From: Candidatus Melainabacteria bacterium
Lineage (GTDB): Bacteria; Cyanobacteriota; Vampirovibrionia; Gastranaerophilales; Gastranaerophilaceae
Reading direction: 5' to 3'
Length of the DNA: 64,000 nt
NCBI GenBank assembly: GCA_003258725.1
Contig: QHMG01000012.1
Location: 1-64,000, forward strand
This document shows positions 1 to 7,769 of this stretch, in pieces. The position numbers and the translations under genes are program-made. Numbering within the stretch: the stretch's first letter is position 1; the number at the start of each line of letters is the position of its first letter. The notes beneath the pieces were generated by a model. The model did no database searches. It was not told the DNA's origin and was given only the letters and a program-made list of their open reading frames with translations.

Positions 1-114
1 GCTAAATAGTGCTTGTTCACGACTAAACGCCAGAACAGCCAGATATTCAACATCGCCAATTACTCAAAATAGATTGGCTGCATAAAGGACTATAAGGGTT
101 AAGGTAAAACATAA

Positions 115-192
115 TGTCATTCTGAACTTGTTTCAGAATCGCAATGTCATTCCGGCAAAACCCTGCGACCCTGAAATAAATTCAGGGTGACA
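115..192. repeat. Palindromic intergenic repeat bounded by TGTCA/TGACA
   Basis: The 78-base element starts TGTCATTCTGAA and ends TTCAGGGTGACA, so its ends are inverted repeats. It contains two small hairpins: ATTCTGAA (119-126) with TTCAGAAT (132-139), and ACCCTGAA (168-175) with TTCAGGGT (181-188). A partial, decayed relative lies near 2405-2440 and shares the GTTTCAGAATC and GACCCTGAAAT blocks. It resembles a non-coding miniature or REP-type repeat. Mobility is inferred, not shown. Confidence 0.55.
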
Positions 193-220
193 ATTAGGTT
201 AAAAATGTGTGTGAAATAAA

Positions 221-257
221 AAAAACGGTGCGAGGTTGAAAACCTCGCACCGTTTTT
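221..257. terminator. Hairpin terminator, 17-bp stem
   Basis: The arms at 221-237 and 241-257 are perfect inverted repeats around a GAA loop. The stem starts with five A and ends with five T, so it can act on either strand. It isolates the gene at 307 from transcription arriving from the left. Confidence 0.8.
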
Positions 258-306
258 ATTCTCCATAATATCTGTTGTTTACATTCTTTATGTTACAATT
301 CAAAAT

Positions 307-834
307 ATGAAAAACTTAAAACTTATATTAATAATTCTAGTTATATTTTTATTAGTTCCGTCAGTGAACGCAAAAAATATAGATACAGATAAAATTGATT
401 TCAACAAAGTAAAATTTACAGAAACTCAAAACCCTGTAACCTACAAGTATATCTTAGATTATGCAAATATGCTGTATGACAAAATCAATACAGATATACC
501 GTTTAAAGAAAGTTGGGGGTTAGAATATAGATATAAGTTACATACAGACGGAACAATCTCTGATTTAAAACCAATGCCATTGAACATTCCGTACAAGGGA
601 AAACCGATAAACAAATTATTTGAAGAGTTTATAGTCAATACCACTCCACCACCATTTCCAGAAAATATGGAAATTGGAGATGTGTACATAGAATTACATG
701 TTGATACTTTTGTTGTAGACAAAACTACAATCTACTTTTTAAGAAGAAATGATGGTGCTCCTCAAGCTGGAAACTATGTATCAATTTATATTCCCGTAAA
801 AATTTACCAAAAAATGTTCAAATTTTATAGATAA
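307..834 (+). CDS. Secreted TonB C-terminal-like protein, copy A
   Basis: A 175-residue protein. Residues 1-22 form a signal peptide (MKNL, hydrophobic core, VNA). The mature part resembles the C-terminal domain of TonB-family proteins: a DGTISDLKPM strand (about 80-89), a TPPPFP segment (about 113-118) and a GDVYIEL strand. The TonB membrane anchor and proline-rich linker are absent, so it is probably a free periplasmic or surface domain of unknown function. A nearly identical copy lies in inverted orientation at 1841-2368. The start is supported by the signal peptide and by conservation in the other copy. There is no Shine-Dalgarno sequence; a TACAAT box sits 7 nt before the ATG. The TonB-like fold is inferred from motifs only. 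Confidence 0.75.
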   Translation: MKNLKLILIILVIFLLVPSVNAKNIDTDKIDFNKVKFTETQNPVTYKYILDYANMLYDKINTDIPFKESWGLEYRYKLHTDGTISDLKPMPLNIPYKGKPINKLFEEFIVNTTPPPFPENMEIGDVYIELHVDTFVVDKTTIYFLRRNDGAPQAGNYVSIYIPVKIYQKMFKFYR

Positions 835-943
835 AACTTGTCCGTAATTTTACGTACGTAAAATTGCGGACGTTTTAAATCGGACTAAAAAATATCAAAA
901 AAATGTTACTCTTTTAAAGGTTAAAGTTAAAAGAGGATTTTTT

Positions 944-1840
944 ATGACAAACGAACAAAATATTCACGCAAACGCAAACGACTATAGAGATTTATGCTAT
1001 TTCGCTGGAGATGTTTTAAAAGGGAAAACAACAAATTTACCTTCGGGTTATAGTGTAATAGCAAAGGAATATAACAAAAAGACAAATTTTAAAGCAGTTG
1101 CATATCAAAAGGGGAATGATGTTGTATTATGTTTTGTAGGCACTGACAAATTCAGCATGCAAGACCATAGAACTAACCTAAAAATGGCAACCTCAAGCGA
1201 GCCTACAAACCAAATGAAAATTGCAAATGTTTTTTTTGAAAATTTCAAAGACAAATATTCAAACATAAAAGTTATAGGACATTCAGAGGGTGGAAGTGAA
1301 GCGTTATACGTGGGATTAAAAAATAAATTACAAACAGTAACCTTCAATGCTTACGGCTTAAATAAAAATCTTGAGAAATCAATTGGTAACGAGCATGCAG
1401 ATGAATTAGTTACAAATTATCGTGACCCTTTAGACCCTGTATCAAAATTGAGACCTCTTGTTGGCAAAACCTACATTGTAAAAAGCAATAGAAAATTCGC
1501 AGAAAAAATCAATCCATTTGGCATGATTAGCGCTCACAAAATTTCAAACTTTGGAGATTGCAACAATGCTCAAGCAATTGAAGAATACAAGAAAAAACAT
1601 ACCTTTATTGATAATGTCAGTGAGGCTGAAATTACGGACAAAGATATTGCTAAAATGCCTACTGATTTGTATGAACTATACGATGCTGAAATATCAGATA
1701 GACTTTCAAAAGGCAAAATTATGCGAGAACAAGATGCACAAAATGCAACCTTGAACGGAGATTTAATTAAAGTATCGTCTTATACAAGAGAAGACGGAAC
1801 TCAAGTTGACGGATATTACAGACGAAAGGCTAACACATAA
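944..1840 (+). CDS. Lipase-like alpha/beta hydrolase (DUF2974/lipase-3 type)
   Basis: A 298-residue protein with the nucleophile elbow GHSEGG, placing the catalytic Ser at 114. It is preceded by an FVGTD strand (about 64-68), as in class-3 lipases and Mbeg1-like proteins. Asp161 or Asp164 (RDPLDPVS) and His198 (ISAHKI) fit the rest of the triad. No signal peptide is visible, so the site of action is unknown. An AGAGGA ribosome site lies 7-8 nt upstream of the ATG. The stop codon directly abuts the stop of the convergent gene at 1841 with no gap. The gene sits inside the inverted TonB-C-like pair, which suggests joint duplication or rearrangement. The substrate cannot be read from the sequence. 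Confidence 0.75.
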   Translation: MTNEQNIHANANDYRDLCYFAGDVLKGKTTNLPSGYSVIAKEYNKKTNFKAVAYQKGNDVVLCFVGTDKFSMQDHRTNLKMATSSEPTNQMKIANVFFENFKDKYSNIKVIGHSEGGSEALYVGLKNKLQTVTFNAYGLNKNLEKSIGNEHADELVTNYRDPLDPVSKLRPLVGKTYIVKSNRKFAEKINPFGMISAHKISNFGDCNNAQAIEEYKKKHTFIDNVSEAEITDKDIAKMPTDLYELYDAEISDRLSKGKIMREQDAQNATLNGDLIKVSSYTREDGTQVDGYYRRKANT

Positions 1841-2368
1841 TTACCTATAAAATTTGAATATTTTTTGACAATTTTTTACAGGAATATATATATCTATATG
1901 ATTTCCTTTAATTGGTGCACCTTCATTATATCGTAAAAAATGGATAATAATTTTATCCGAAACAAAACTATTTGCTTGTAATTCAATATATACATCTCCG
2001 ATTTCCATATTATTTGGAAACGGTGGCGGTGTTGTGTCTTTCAGAAGTTTTTCAAAAAGTTTGTTTATAGTTTTACCTTTATATGGAGTATTCAACGGCA
2101 TGGGTTTTAAATCAGATATTGTTCCGTCCGCATGTAGTTTATATCTATATTCCATATACCAATTTTCTTTGAATAGTATATCTGCATTGATTTTGTCATA
2201 CAACATATTTGCATAATCTAAGATATACCTATAGGTAACAGAATTTTCTGTTTCATTAAATTGCATCATTCTAAAATTTAAATCTTCGGTGTTTATATTT
2301 TTTGCGTTCACTGACGGAACTAATAAAAATATAACTAGAATTATTAATATAAGTTTTAAGTTTTTCAT
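1841..2368 (-). CDS. Secreted TonB C-terminal-like protein, copy B
   Basis: A 175-residue paralogue of the protein at 307, identical in length. The signal peptide is identical (residues 1-25 match except near the end), and most of the remainder matches, including DGTISDLKPMPLN, TPPPFP and MEIGDVYIEL. At the DNA level the first 75 or so coding bases are identical, and the upstream TACAATTC..ATATG promoter block is nearly so, so the duplication included the promoter. The copies differ mainly in the segments after residue 25 and near residue 110. The gene is convergent with the lipase-like gene, with no spacer between the two stop codons. Confidence 0.75.
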   Translation of the reverse strand: MKNLKLILIILVIFLLVPSVNAKNINTEDLNFRMMQFNETENSVTYRYILDYANMLYDKINADILFKENWYMEYRYKLHADGTISDLKPMPLNTPYKGKTINKLFEKLLKDTTPPPFPNNMEIGDVYIELQANSFVSDKIIIHFLRYNEGAPIKGNHIDIYIPVKNCQKIFKFYR

Positions 2369-2685
2369 ATTCTGAATTGTAGCATAAAGATTATAAACAG
2401 ATGCGGTTTCAGAATCTCATGCTTGAGAGACCCTGAAATACTCTTGGATTATTCGGGGTATCGGCAGAGTTAAAAAATCGTTTCTACTACAATCTTAACA
2501 TTTGTATATAATTTGTATACAAACCTTAATAAAAGTGCTATAATCAGCATGTTATGTGCGAAAGTTAAAAGGTTATTTGGTTAGACAATTGTAAATTTTA
2601 TTTAACAAAAAAGTCACGTTTAGCAATTTTTTACGTTCATCAAACTTTCAAACAACATAGAAATTTTAGATTAGGAAGGTAAGGT
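2369..2685. other. Intergenic region with divergent promoters
   Basis: This 317-base gap holds the minus-strand promoter of the TonB-C-like copy B, the partial repeat near 2405-2440, and the likely promoter and leader of the calpain gene. A perfect 12-base palindrome, TTTGTATACAAA (2512-2523), overlaps the presumed -35 region and could be an operator. No small gene is apparent. Confidence 0.5.
2516..2544 (+). promoter_or_regulatory. Candidate sigma-70 promoter of the calpain gene
   Basis: TATACA (2516-2521), a 17-base spacer and a perfect TATAAT (2539-2544). This predicts a leader of about 135 nt before the start at 2686. The palindrome TTTGTATACAAA overlaps the -35 element. Confidence 0.5.
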
Positions 2686-4473
2686 ATGCAAGTAAACAAA
2701 GTATCAGCAGTAGCATTTACTGGAATTAAGAACACTCAAAAAGCTGAAAAAAAACAAACACAAGCAGTTAGTACAAACCCTATGCAAAAAGTTCCAATGC
2801 CTAGCGCACAACTTATGCAAGTAATGTCAGGTGTAAAAGTTTCACGTCCTGAACCTACAAAATATACCCCAGAAACTGCGGAAAAATTCTTAGAAAATCA
2901 CCCTGCAAACAAAGTATTAAAAGGTGAAGACAGAGACAATGTTAAAAAAGTTATGTGCAGTGGCACTAAAGAAGCTGCTAATGTTCAAATGCAACTTTCT
3001 TTAATCGCTGATGGAGACCTTGAACCATCAACAGTTAAATGCTATTGGGCAACTGGTAAAATGAATAAAAATCTTGCAAAAGATATTGATATGGTTTACG
3101 AAGCTAAAAAAGCTGGCAAAAATGTAAACGACGTATATGTACCAACAGTAAAATCAAAATCAGAAGGACACAAAAGTGCTAAAGTTGGTGACGTATTTAA
3201 AGTAGATAAAGAAGACAAAATTTACGTTAAAGCTAACGACAAAGAATCTAGACAATTAAACATGGACAAAGACATGTTCGTTAAATTGTTCCCACCAGCT
3301 AAAAGATTTACAACTCAACAAAGAAGCATTGGCGATTGCTACCTTGTTTCTACTTTAGGTACATTAATGAACAACCCTAAAGCAAGAGTTGCTGTTTATG
3401 AAGCCTTCAACCAAGACGGTAAAGACGTAACTGTAAAATTCAAAAACGGTTTCGGCGAATATAAATATAAAAATGCAGAACTTCCAAAAGACCGTGTTGA
3501 AAAATACAGCCTTGCTGGTTCAACAGGTATTCGATTATTAGAAGATGCTTACGGTCTTGATTCTGTAAACAAAGCCGACACAATGTTCAAAAAAATTATG
3601 AACGAAAGAATTGATGCTAAAGAAAAAGAATTAGCAAAGGCTCCTATGGCTAAAAAACCTGAATTAATGGAGTCAATTAAAGGTCACAAACAAAGATTAG
3701 CTGATTATAACAAGGCTAAAGCTGACCCTAACAGAACAATAGTTGTTTGTCGTGACGATAACTACTACAACATCTTCTACGAAGAGGACAAAAACGGTTT
3801 AGTTTTCACAGACTTAAAGAAAGACCCAGATAATAAAGAAGATAAATTCCAACGTGCAGCTGATTTTTACAGAGGCTCATTAGGTGGTTATAACTTTGAA
3901 GTATTACAAAGATTCGGTTTCGGCGGTTTCAGACAATGGAACTTGAACTTTGAAGCAGATAAAGTTAAAGATATGATGATGAAGCCAAACTTCAACGAAG
4001 ATTACATCATGACCGGTGGTACTCGTGCTTCTGGCGGTAGAACAGAAAACCCTGTTGCTGAAGCAGCTGGTGTTTACGGTTTCCACGCTTACACTCTTGA
4101 ACCACAAGTTGGCAAAAACGGTGAATTAAAAGTAAGATGCACAAACCCTTGGAACACTTCTTACAACGCTGATATTGATTATGACAAATTCTTAGAATAT
4201 TATGATTCAGCTTCTGTATGTGATGTAAACTCTTATGGTAAAAACTTACCACTTGAAGAACAACCTGTTAAATACGGTAAAAAAGGACCTATCGCTCCTG
4301 ATTCAAAAGAAGAACCTGTAACTTGGTACATCACAAACAAAAAACCTGTTGACGTGAAAAAAGTTAACATGAAAAACGTTAAAACTGTTGCCGAAACAAA
4401 AGAGGCTAACGAAGCTAAAAATGTTAAAGTTGCAGAAAACAAAAATGCTAAAGCAGAAACTAAAAAAGCATAG
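2686..4473 (+). CDS. Calpain-family (C2) cysteine protease
   Basis: A 595-residue protein with the calpain signature. Gln212 and Cys218 lie in QRSIGDCYLVSTL, the catalytic His467 in YGFHAYTL, and the catalytic Asn487 in RCTNPWN. The calpain core covers about 205-510, after an N-terminal extension of about 200 residues. The C-terminus is low-complexity and Lys/Ala/Glu-rich (about 555-595). There is no signal peptide and there are no EF hands. The N-terminus MQVNKVSAVAFTG closely resembles that of the metalloprotease at 60317. The start follows a strong AGGAAGG site, and a strong terminator follows the gene. Bacterial calpains are known but uncommon; the substrate and location are unknown. The codon usage appears richer in C-ending codons than its neighbours, consistent with high expression (inference). 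Confidence 0.88.
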   Translation: MQVNKVSAVAFTGIKNTQKAEKKQTQAVSTNPMQKVPMPSAQLMQVMSGVKVSRPEPTKYTPETAEKFLENHPANKVLKGEDRDNVKKVMCSGTKEAANVQMQLSLIADGDLEPSTVKCYWATGKMNKNLAKDIDMVYEAKKAGKNVNDVYVPTVKSKSEGHKSAKVGDVFKVDKEDKIYVKANDKESRQLNMDKDMFVKLFPPAKRFTTQQRSIGDCYLVSTLGTLMNNPKARVAVYEAFNQDGKDVTVKFKNGFGEYKYKNAELPKDRVEKYSLAGSTGIRLLEDAYGLDSVNKADTMFKKIMNERIDAKEKELAKAPMAKKPELMESIKGHKQRLADYNKAKADPNRTIVVCRDDNYYNIFYEEDKNGLVFTDLKKDPDNKEDKFQRAADFYRGSLGGYNFEVLQRFGFGGFRQWNLNFEADKVKDMMMKPNFNEDYIMTGGTRASGGRTENPVAEAAGVYGFHAYTLEPQVGKNGELKVRCTNPWNTSYNADIDYDKFLEYYDSASVCDVNSYGKNLPLEEQPVKYGKKGPIAPDSKEEPVTWYITNKKPVDVKKVNMKNVKTVAETKEANEAKNVKVAENKNAKAETKKA

Positions 4474-4492
4474 TGATATAAGTTAAATAATT

Positions 4493-4530
4493 AAGGCGGA
4501 TTTTGAATTAAAAAATTCAAAATCCGCCTT
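4493..4530. terminator. Terminator after the calpain gene
   Basis: The 17-base arms 4493-4509 and 4514-4530 (AAGGCGGATTTTGAATT and its complement) are separated by AAAA and followed by TTTATT. Confidence 0.85.
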
Positions 4531-4626
4531 TTTATTAGTTATACTCTTATTATATATACTATCCTATATTTTTATATAGCTTTCTTAATAGAAGATTTTT
4601 TCGCAATATATTAAAATATTCTTATT

Positions 4627-4842
4627 ATGATAAACGAACAGTTGAAACTTATTGGAATTAATATCAAGGCTGAAAGATTAAAAAAGAATCTTTCACAGGA
4701 GCAATTAGCAGAAATGACAAATATTTCAATACCTACAATCAGTTTGATTGAAACAGGTAAGCAAAACACTTCTATTTTGAACATTCTTGAAATCGCAAGT
4801 GCTCTTGGTGTTGATGTTAATACTTTAGTCGAAGGGATTTAA
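4627..4842 (+). CDS. Small XRE-family transcriptional regulator
   Basis: A 71-residue protein that is essentially one Cro/C1-type helix-turn-helix: IKAERLKKNLSQEQLAEMT for helices 1-2, SIPTISLIETGK for the recognition helix, then helices 4-5. No sensor domain is present. No Shine-Dalgarno sequence precedes the ATG; the upstream DNA is AT-rich, with TAAAAT 9 nt before the start. It lies between two strong terminators and is therefore monocistronic. Its target is not evident. A role at neighbouring genes is possible but unsupported. Confidence 0.85.
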   Translation: MINEQLKLIGINIKAERLKKNLSQEQLAEMTNISIPTISLIETGKQNTSILNILEIASALGVDVNTLVEGI

Positions 4843-4854
4843 ATTTTAAATACT

Positions 4855-4890
4855 AAAAAGGCGCAGAGGTTAAAACCTCTGCGCCTTTTT
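4855..4890. terminator. Bidirectional terminator between XRE gene and minE
   Basis: AAAAAGGCGCAGAGGTT (4855-4871) pairs with 4874-4890 and ends in a T run on both strands. It serves the XRE gene on plus and the min operon on minus. Confidence 0.85.
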
Positions 4891-4898
4891 TATTTTAA

Positions 4899-5624
4899 TT
4901 ATTCTTCTTTAGACTCTTCATCATTTTCAGATTTTTCATCTTCTGTTGTTTCAAGTTCTGTTTCTGTTTGAGTTTCAGAGTCATCTGTTTTTTCTTCTTC
5001 TTTCACTTCATCTTCAACTTTTTCTTGTTGTTCTTGAGGTTCAGAAGTTTCTTGTTGTTTTTTCTTTTTATTTTTTTTCTTCTTTTTCTTTTTAGGTTTT
5101 TTAACTTCTTCAGATTTTTCTTCTGACGAATCTTTTTCGTCATTGTTTGAAGTTTCTTTATCCTCGTTGTCGTCGTTTTCTTCTACTTCAACTTCAATTT
5201 CTTCTTCAAATTCAACTTCTTCATCGTCATCATCGTCATCATCAGATTCATCATCTAATTCTTCAGCTTTTTCTACCAATTTAGCAATTCTTTCTTTTTC
5301 TGCTTCTTCGGCCTTAATAGCTTCTTCAATTTCATCTTCATCTTTTGCTCTAACAACTGGAATTGAAAGCATTAATGCCAACTGGTCATCTTCTGGAGTA
5401 AAGTTTAATTCTAACAACTCTTTATCCATTACAACGTATTTAGAAAGAAGGTCAATCATTTCTCCTCTCAAACGCTCTAACAATCTTGGATTTAAGTTTG
5501 TTCTATCTTGCATCAAAACCAATTTCAAGCGGTTTCTTGCAACATTTTTAGATTCTTCTTTTTCTTCTGTTTTTGTGAAAAAGTCCACAACTTTATTGTA
5601 TAAATCTGCAAATATTTCTTTCAT
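4899..5624 (-). CDS. minE: Cell-division topological specificity factor MinE with a long charged tail
   Basis: The first 95 or so residues are a complete MinE: an N-terminal amphipathic membrane helix (MKEIFADLYNKVVDFF), the MinD-interacting segment NVARNRLKLVLMQDR, and the dimerisation domain LNPRLLERLRGEMIDLLSKYV. MinE activates the MinD ATPase and drives the pole-to-pole or membrane pattern that restricts MinC. Typical MinE is about 85-100 residues. This one has 241, because it carries an extra tail of about 140 residues: first very acidic (a run of Asp/Glu around 120-150), then a Lys-rich block (about 170-190), then acidic again. It is last in the minC-minD-minE operon, 3 nt after minD, with an AGGAGC site. 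The tail is in frame without interruption and looks disordered; its function is unknown. Confidence 0.9.
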   Translation of the reverse strand: MKEIFADLYNKVVDFFTKTEEKEESKNVARNRLKLVLMQDRTNLNPRLLERLRGEMIDLLSKYVVMDKELLELNFTPEDDQLALMLSIPVVRAKDEDEIEEAIKAEEAEKERIAKLVEKAEELDDESDDDDDDDEEVEFEEEIEVEVEENDDNEDKETSNNDEKDSSEEKSEEVKKPKKKKKKKNKKKKQQETSEPQEQQEKVEDEVKEEEKTDDSETQTETELETTEDEKSENDEESKEE

Positions 5625-5627
5625 TGT

Positions 5628-6446
5628 CTACTGCTCCTTTTTTGTAAAAAGGTTTTGAAAGAAAGCCTTTATTTTTGAAATTAAATCTTGTGGTTCATCA
5701 ATGTTTAAAAATTCAACGGTTTCACCCATAATTCTTTTTGCAACATTTTGATATGCTTGACCGGCTAAAGATTTTTCATCATTAACGATTGGTTCACCTT
5801 TGTTTGTTGATGTAATAATTCCTGTATCTTCTGGAATAATACCGATTAATTCACAAGAAAGAATTTCTACTACATCTTCAACGCTCATCATATCATTTGT
5901 TTTAATCAAATTAGGACGAACTCTGTTCAATAACAAGTTATATTTTTCAATGTGTTCTTTTGATTCTAAAAGACCAATAATTCTATCCGCATCACGAACA
6001 GCAGACATTTCAGGAGTTGCAACAACAATTGCTTCTGTTGCGCCAGCTGTCGCATTTTCAAAGCCTTGTTCAAGACCTGCCGGACAATCTACGATAATAA
6101 AATCGTTATCTTCTTTTAATTCTTCACAAATTTTCTTTAATTGTTCACCTGTAATAGCTGTTTTATCTCTTGTTTGAGCTGCAGCTAAAAGACAAAGGTT
6201 AGGATTTTTCTTATCTTTAACCAATGCTTGTTTCAATTTGCAACGTTCTTCAACAACATCTACAATTGTGTATACAATTCTGTTTTCTAAGCCTAACAAC
6301 AAATCTAAGTTTCTTAAGCCTAAATCTGTATCTATTAGAACAACTTTATTACCAGCTTTTGCTAAAGCTGTACCGATGTTTGCTGTGGTAGTTGTTTTTC
6401 CTACACCGCCTTTACCAGACGTAATTACGATTACTCTACCTGTCAT
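5628..6446 (-). CDS. minD: Septum site-determining ATPase MinD
   Basis: A 272-residue ParA/MinD-type ATPase. The deviant Walker A motif is GKGGVGKTTTTANIG (about 11-25), followed by DTDLGLRNLDLLLG and a VDCPAGLEQG Walker B region. The C-terminus ends in an amphipathic helix (SKIKAFFQNLFTKKEQ), the membrane-targeting sequence. MinD recruits MinC to the membrane and is released by MinE. Length and motifs are typical. The start overlaps the minC stop by one base (TAATG) and follows a GGAG site. Confidence 0.97.
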   Translation of the reverse strand: MTGRVIVITSGKGGVGKTTTTANIGTALAKAGNKVVLIDTDLGLRNLDLLLGLENRIVYTIVDVVEERCKLKQALVKDKKNPNLCLLAAAQTRDKTAITGEQLKKICEELKEDNDFIIVDCPAGLEQGFENATAGATEAIVVATPEMSAVRDADRIIGLLESKEHIEKYNLLLNRVRPNLIKTNDMMSVEDVVEILSCELIGIIPEDTGIITSTNKGEPIVNDEKSLAGQAYQNVAKRIMGETVEFLNIDEPQDLISKIKAFFQNLFTKKEQ

Positions 6447-7309
6447 TATTTCTCCTTACTTTCGTATGTTGTAGTTATAACTATTGATTTACCGTCAATA
6501 TATGCTTCTTCCGGTGTGAAAGAAGGTGATTTTTGAACAAATGGAATGTTTTCTGTGTTAACACGTCTTGCATAGCAATTAGCAATTCTTAATTGGATTG
6601 CGTTCATTTTTAATGCTCTAATTCTTGCGTTTGCATTGCCATGAGAACCTGCTTGTGCAATACCACCTAAAACGCCCCATACTGTAACATCACCCCTTGC
6701 AACAATTTCGCTACCAGGATTTGCATCACCAATTACAACAATGTTTCCATCTGATGTAATTGTTTGACCAGAGCGAAGTGTTTGGTGCAAATATAATGTT
6801 GGTAATTTTTCAATATCTTCGTCGTCTTCCTTGTCTTCGAAGTTTGGAACTTCATCTTCGTCCATAGTTGCATAAGTTCTCATTTCATCTTCTTTAAGAA
6901 TACCTTCTTCTTGTGCAAGCTCTTGGAAAGCTAAATCGTGCTCGCTTCCGCTGAACAAATCTGGTTTCTTTGTTAATGCTTCCAATTCTTCTTGAGTTGG
7001 TTCAATTTTTGGAATTTCAACTTCGTTTTTCAATTCTGAAATTTGAATTTCTAAAGCGCCAGCTGACTCTTTTGTTACTTCTGAAGATGAATCAACAAAT
7101 TCTAAAGTTGAATCCATAGATTCAATTAAGGCTCTGATACTCAACAATTGTGATTGAGTTAAATCAATACCTTCTAATTTCAAACAAATCTTTTTACCCT
7201 TTGCTTCAGGCATTTCTAGAATAGAACTTAATTCATAAATAACTTCTGCTGCATTTTTTGCATTACTTAAGTTCACAATAAATCCGTTTTCAATAAAACC
7301 GTTATCCAA
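6446..7309 (-). CDS. minC: Septum site-determining protein MinC
   Basis: A 287-residue inhibitor of FtsZ polymerisation. The N-terminal domain covers about 1-100. A Glu/Asp-rich linker (about 115-175) is longer than usual. The C-terminal beta-helix domain carries the signature SGQTITSDGNIVVIGDANPGSE and VWGVLGGIAQAGSHGN, which bind MinD. The codon at 7309 is TTG, preceded by AGGAAG at a good distance, and no better upstream ATG exists, so translation probably starts at TTG. It is the first gene of minC-minD-minE. Confidence 0.92.
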   Translation of the reverse strand: MDNGFIENGFIVNLSNAKNAAEVIYELSSILEMPEAKGKKICLKLEGIDLTQSQLLSIRALIESMDSTLEFVDSSSEVTKESAGALEIQISELKNEVEIPKIEPTQEELEALTKKPDLFSGSEHDLAFQELAQEEGILKEDEMRTYATMDEDEVPNFEDKEDDEDIEKLPTLYLHQTLRSGQTITSDGNIVVIGDANPGSEIVARGDVTVWGVLGGIAQAGSHGNANARIRALKMNAIQLRIANCYARRVNTENIPFVQKSPSFTPEEAYIDGKSIVITTTYESKEK

Positions 7310-7769
7310 AATATTCTTCCTTTGCTATTTATATATTACTGCTTATATTCTTATATATATCTTAAAAAAACTTTAAGTTCAAGAAGATAATTATTTAGAC
7401 CATGCCAAATTAAGCTAAAACGGGCATGGGTTTTGGAAATTATTTACATTTCTTAACTAAAAATCAAAACATGAAAACATGCGCCATTCATGGGTTTCCA
7501 TGTTTTTGCAGGCGCTAATCATGTCATAGCGCAAAAGTCATGCTTATTAATATACCTACAATTCAGCGATTATGCATGTTCAAGGTATATGTTGCGAAAT
7601 GTGAAAATAGGGCTAAAATGCCCTTGCAAAAACGCTTTGAAATTTTACAATGTATATAAAGCAAGTGAACATTGCTTTGTGGGTAGTAGTTGGGCATGAC
7701 AATCAGTCTACGCCTAGCAATATATATTTCATAATCAAATTAAAAAATAATACTTGGAGGAAATACATA
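7310..7769. other. 460-nt intergenic region with several hairpins, possible structured RNA
   Basis: No convincing gene is seen. Several local hairpins are clear: GCGCC (7481-7485) with GGCGC (7511-7515) enclosing CATGG/CCATG (7489-7493, 7498-7502); AGGGC (7609-7613) with GCCCT (7620-7624); and AAAGCAA (7658-7664) with TTGCTTT (7672-7678). The motif CATG recurs. GC content appears higher than in nearby intergenic DNA. It could be a small RNA or a long 5' leader for the Cys-rich gene at 7770. It does not match the tmRNA, SRP RNA or RNase P motifs I know. Confidence 0.35.

Larger units (their letters stand above)
1..306. other. Left-edge intergenic region
   Basis: No complete gene is visible. 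One plus-strand frame is open from the left edge to a stop at base 85. It could be the last 27 codons of a gene outside the window, but its composition is not convincing. The gap holds a palindromic repeat (115-192), a strong hairpin (221-257) and the promoter of the gene at 307. Confidence 0.6.
307..2368. repeat. Inverted gene duplication flanking a lipase-like gene
   Basis: The arms are 307-834 (plus) and 1841-2368 (minus), each 528 bases, with the strongest identity in the first 75-100 bases including the promoter. The 1-kb centre carries the lipase-like gene. The arrangement could recombine and invert the centre. No transposase is present. Confidence 0.7.

Noticed and set aside
5143..5658. 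Serine-rich open frame antisense to minE
   Set aside because: It is the complement of the Asp/Glu/Lys codons of the MinE tail; no ribosome site, no family.
7490..7699. Open frame in the hairpin-rich intergenic region
   Set aside because: No ribosome site, odd composition (Cys/His-rich with no pattern), and it overlaps the hairpins.
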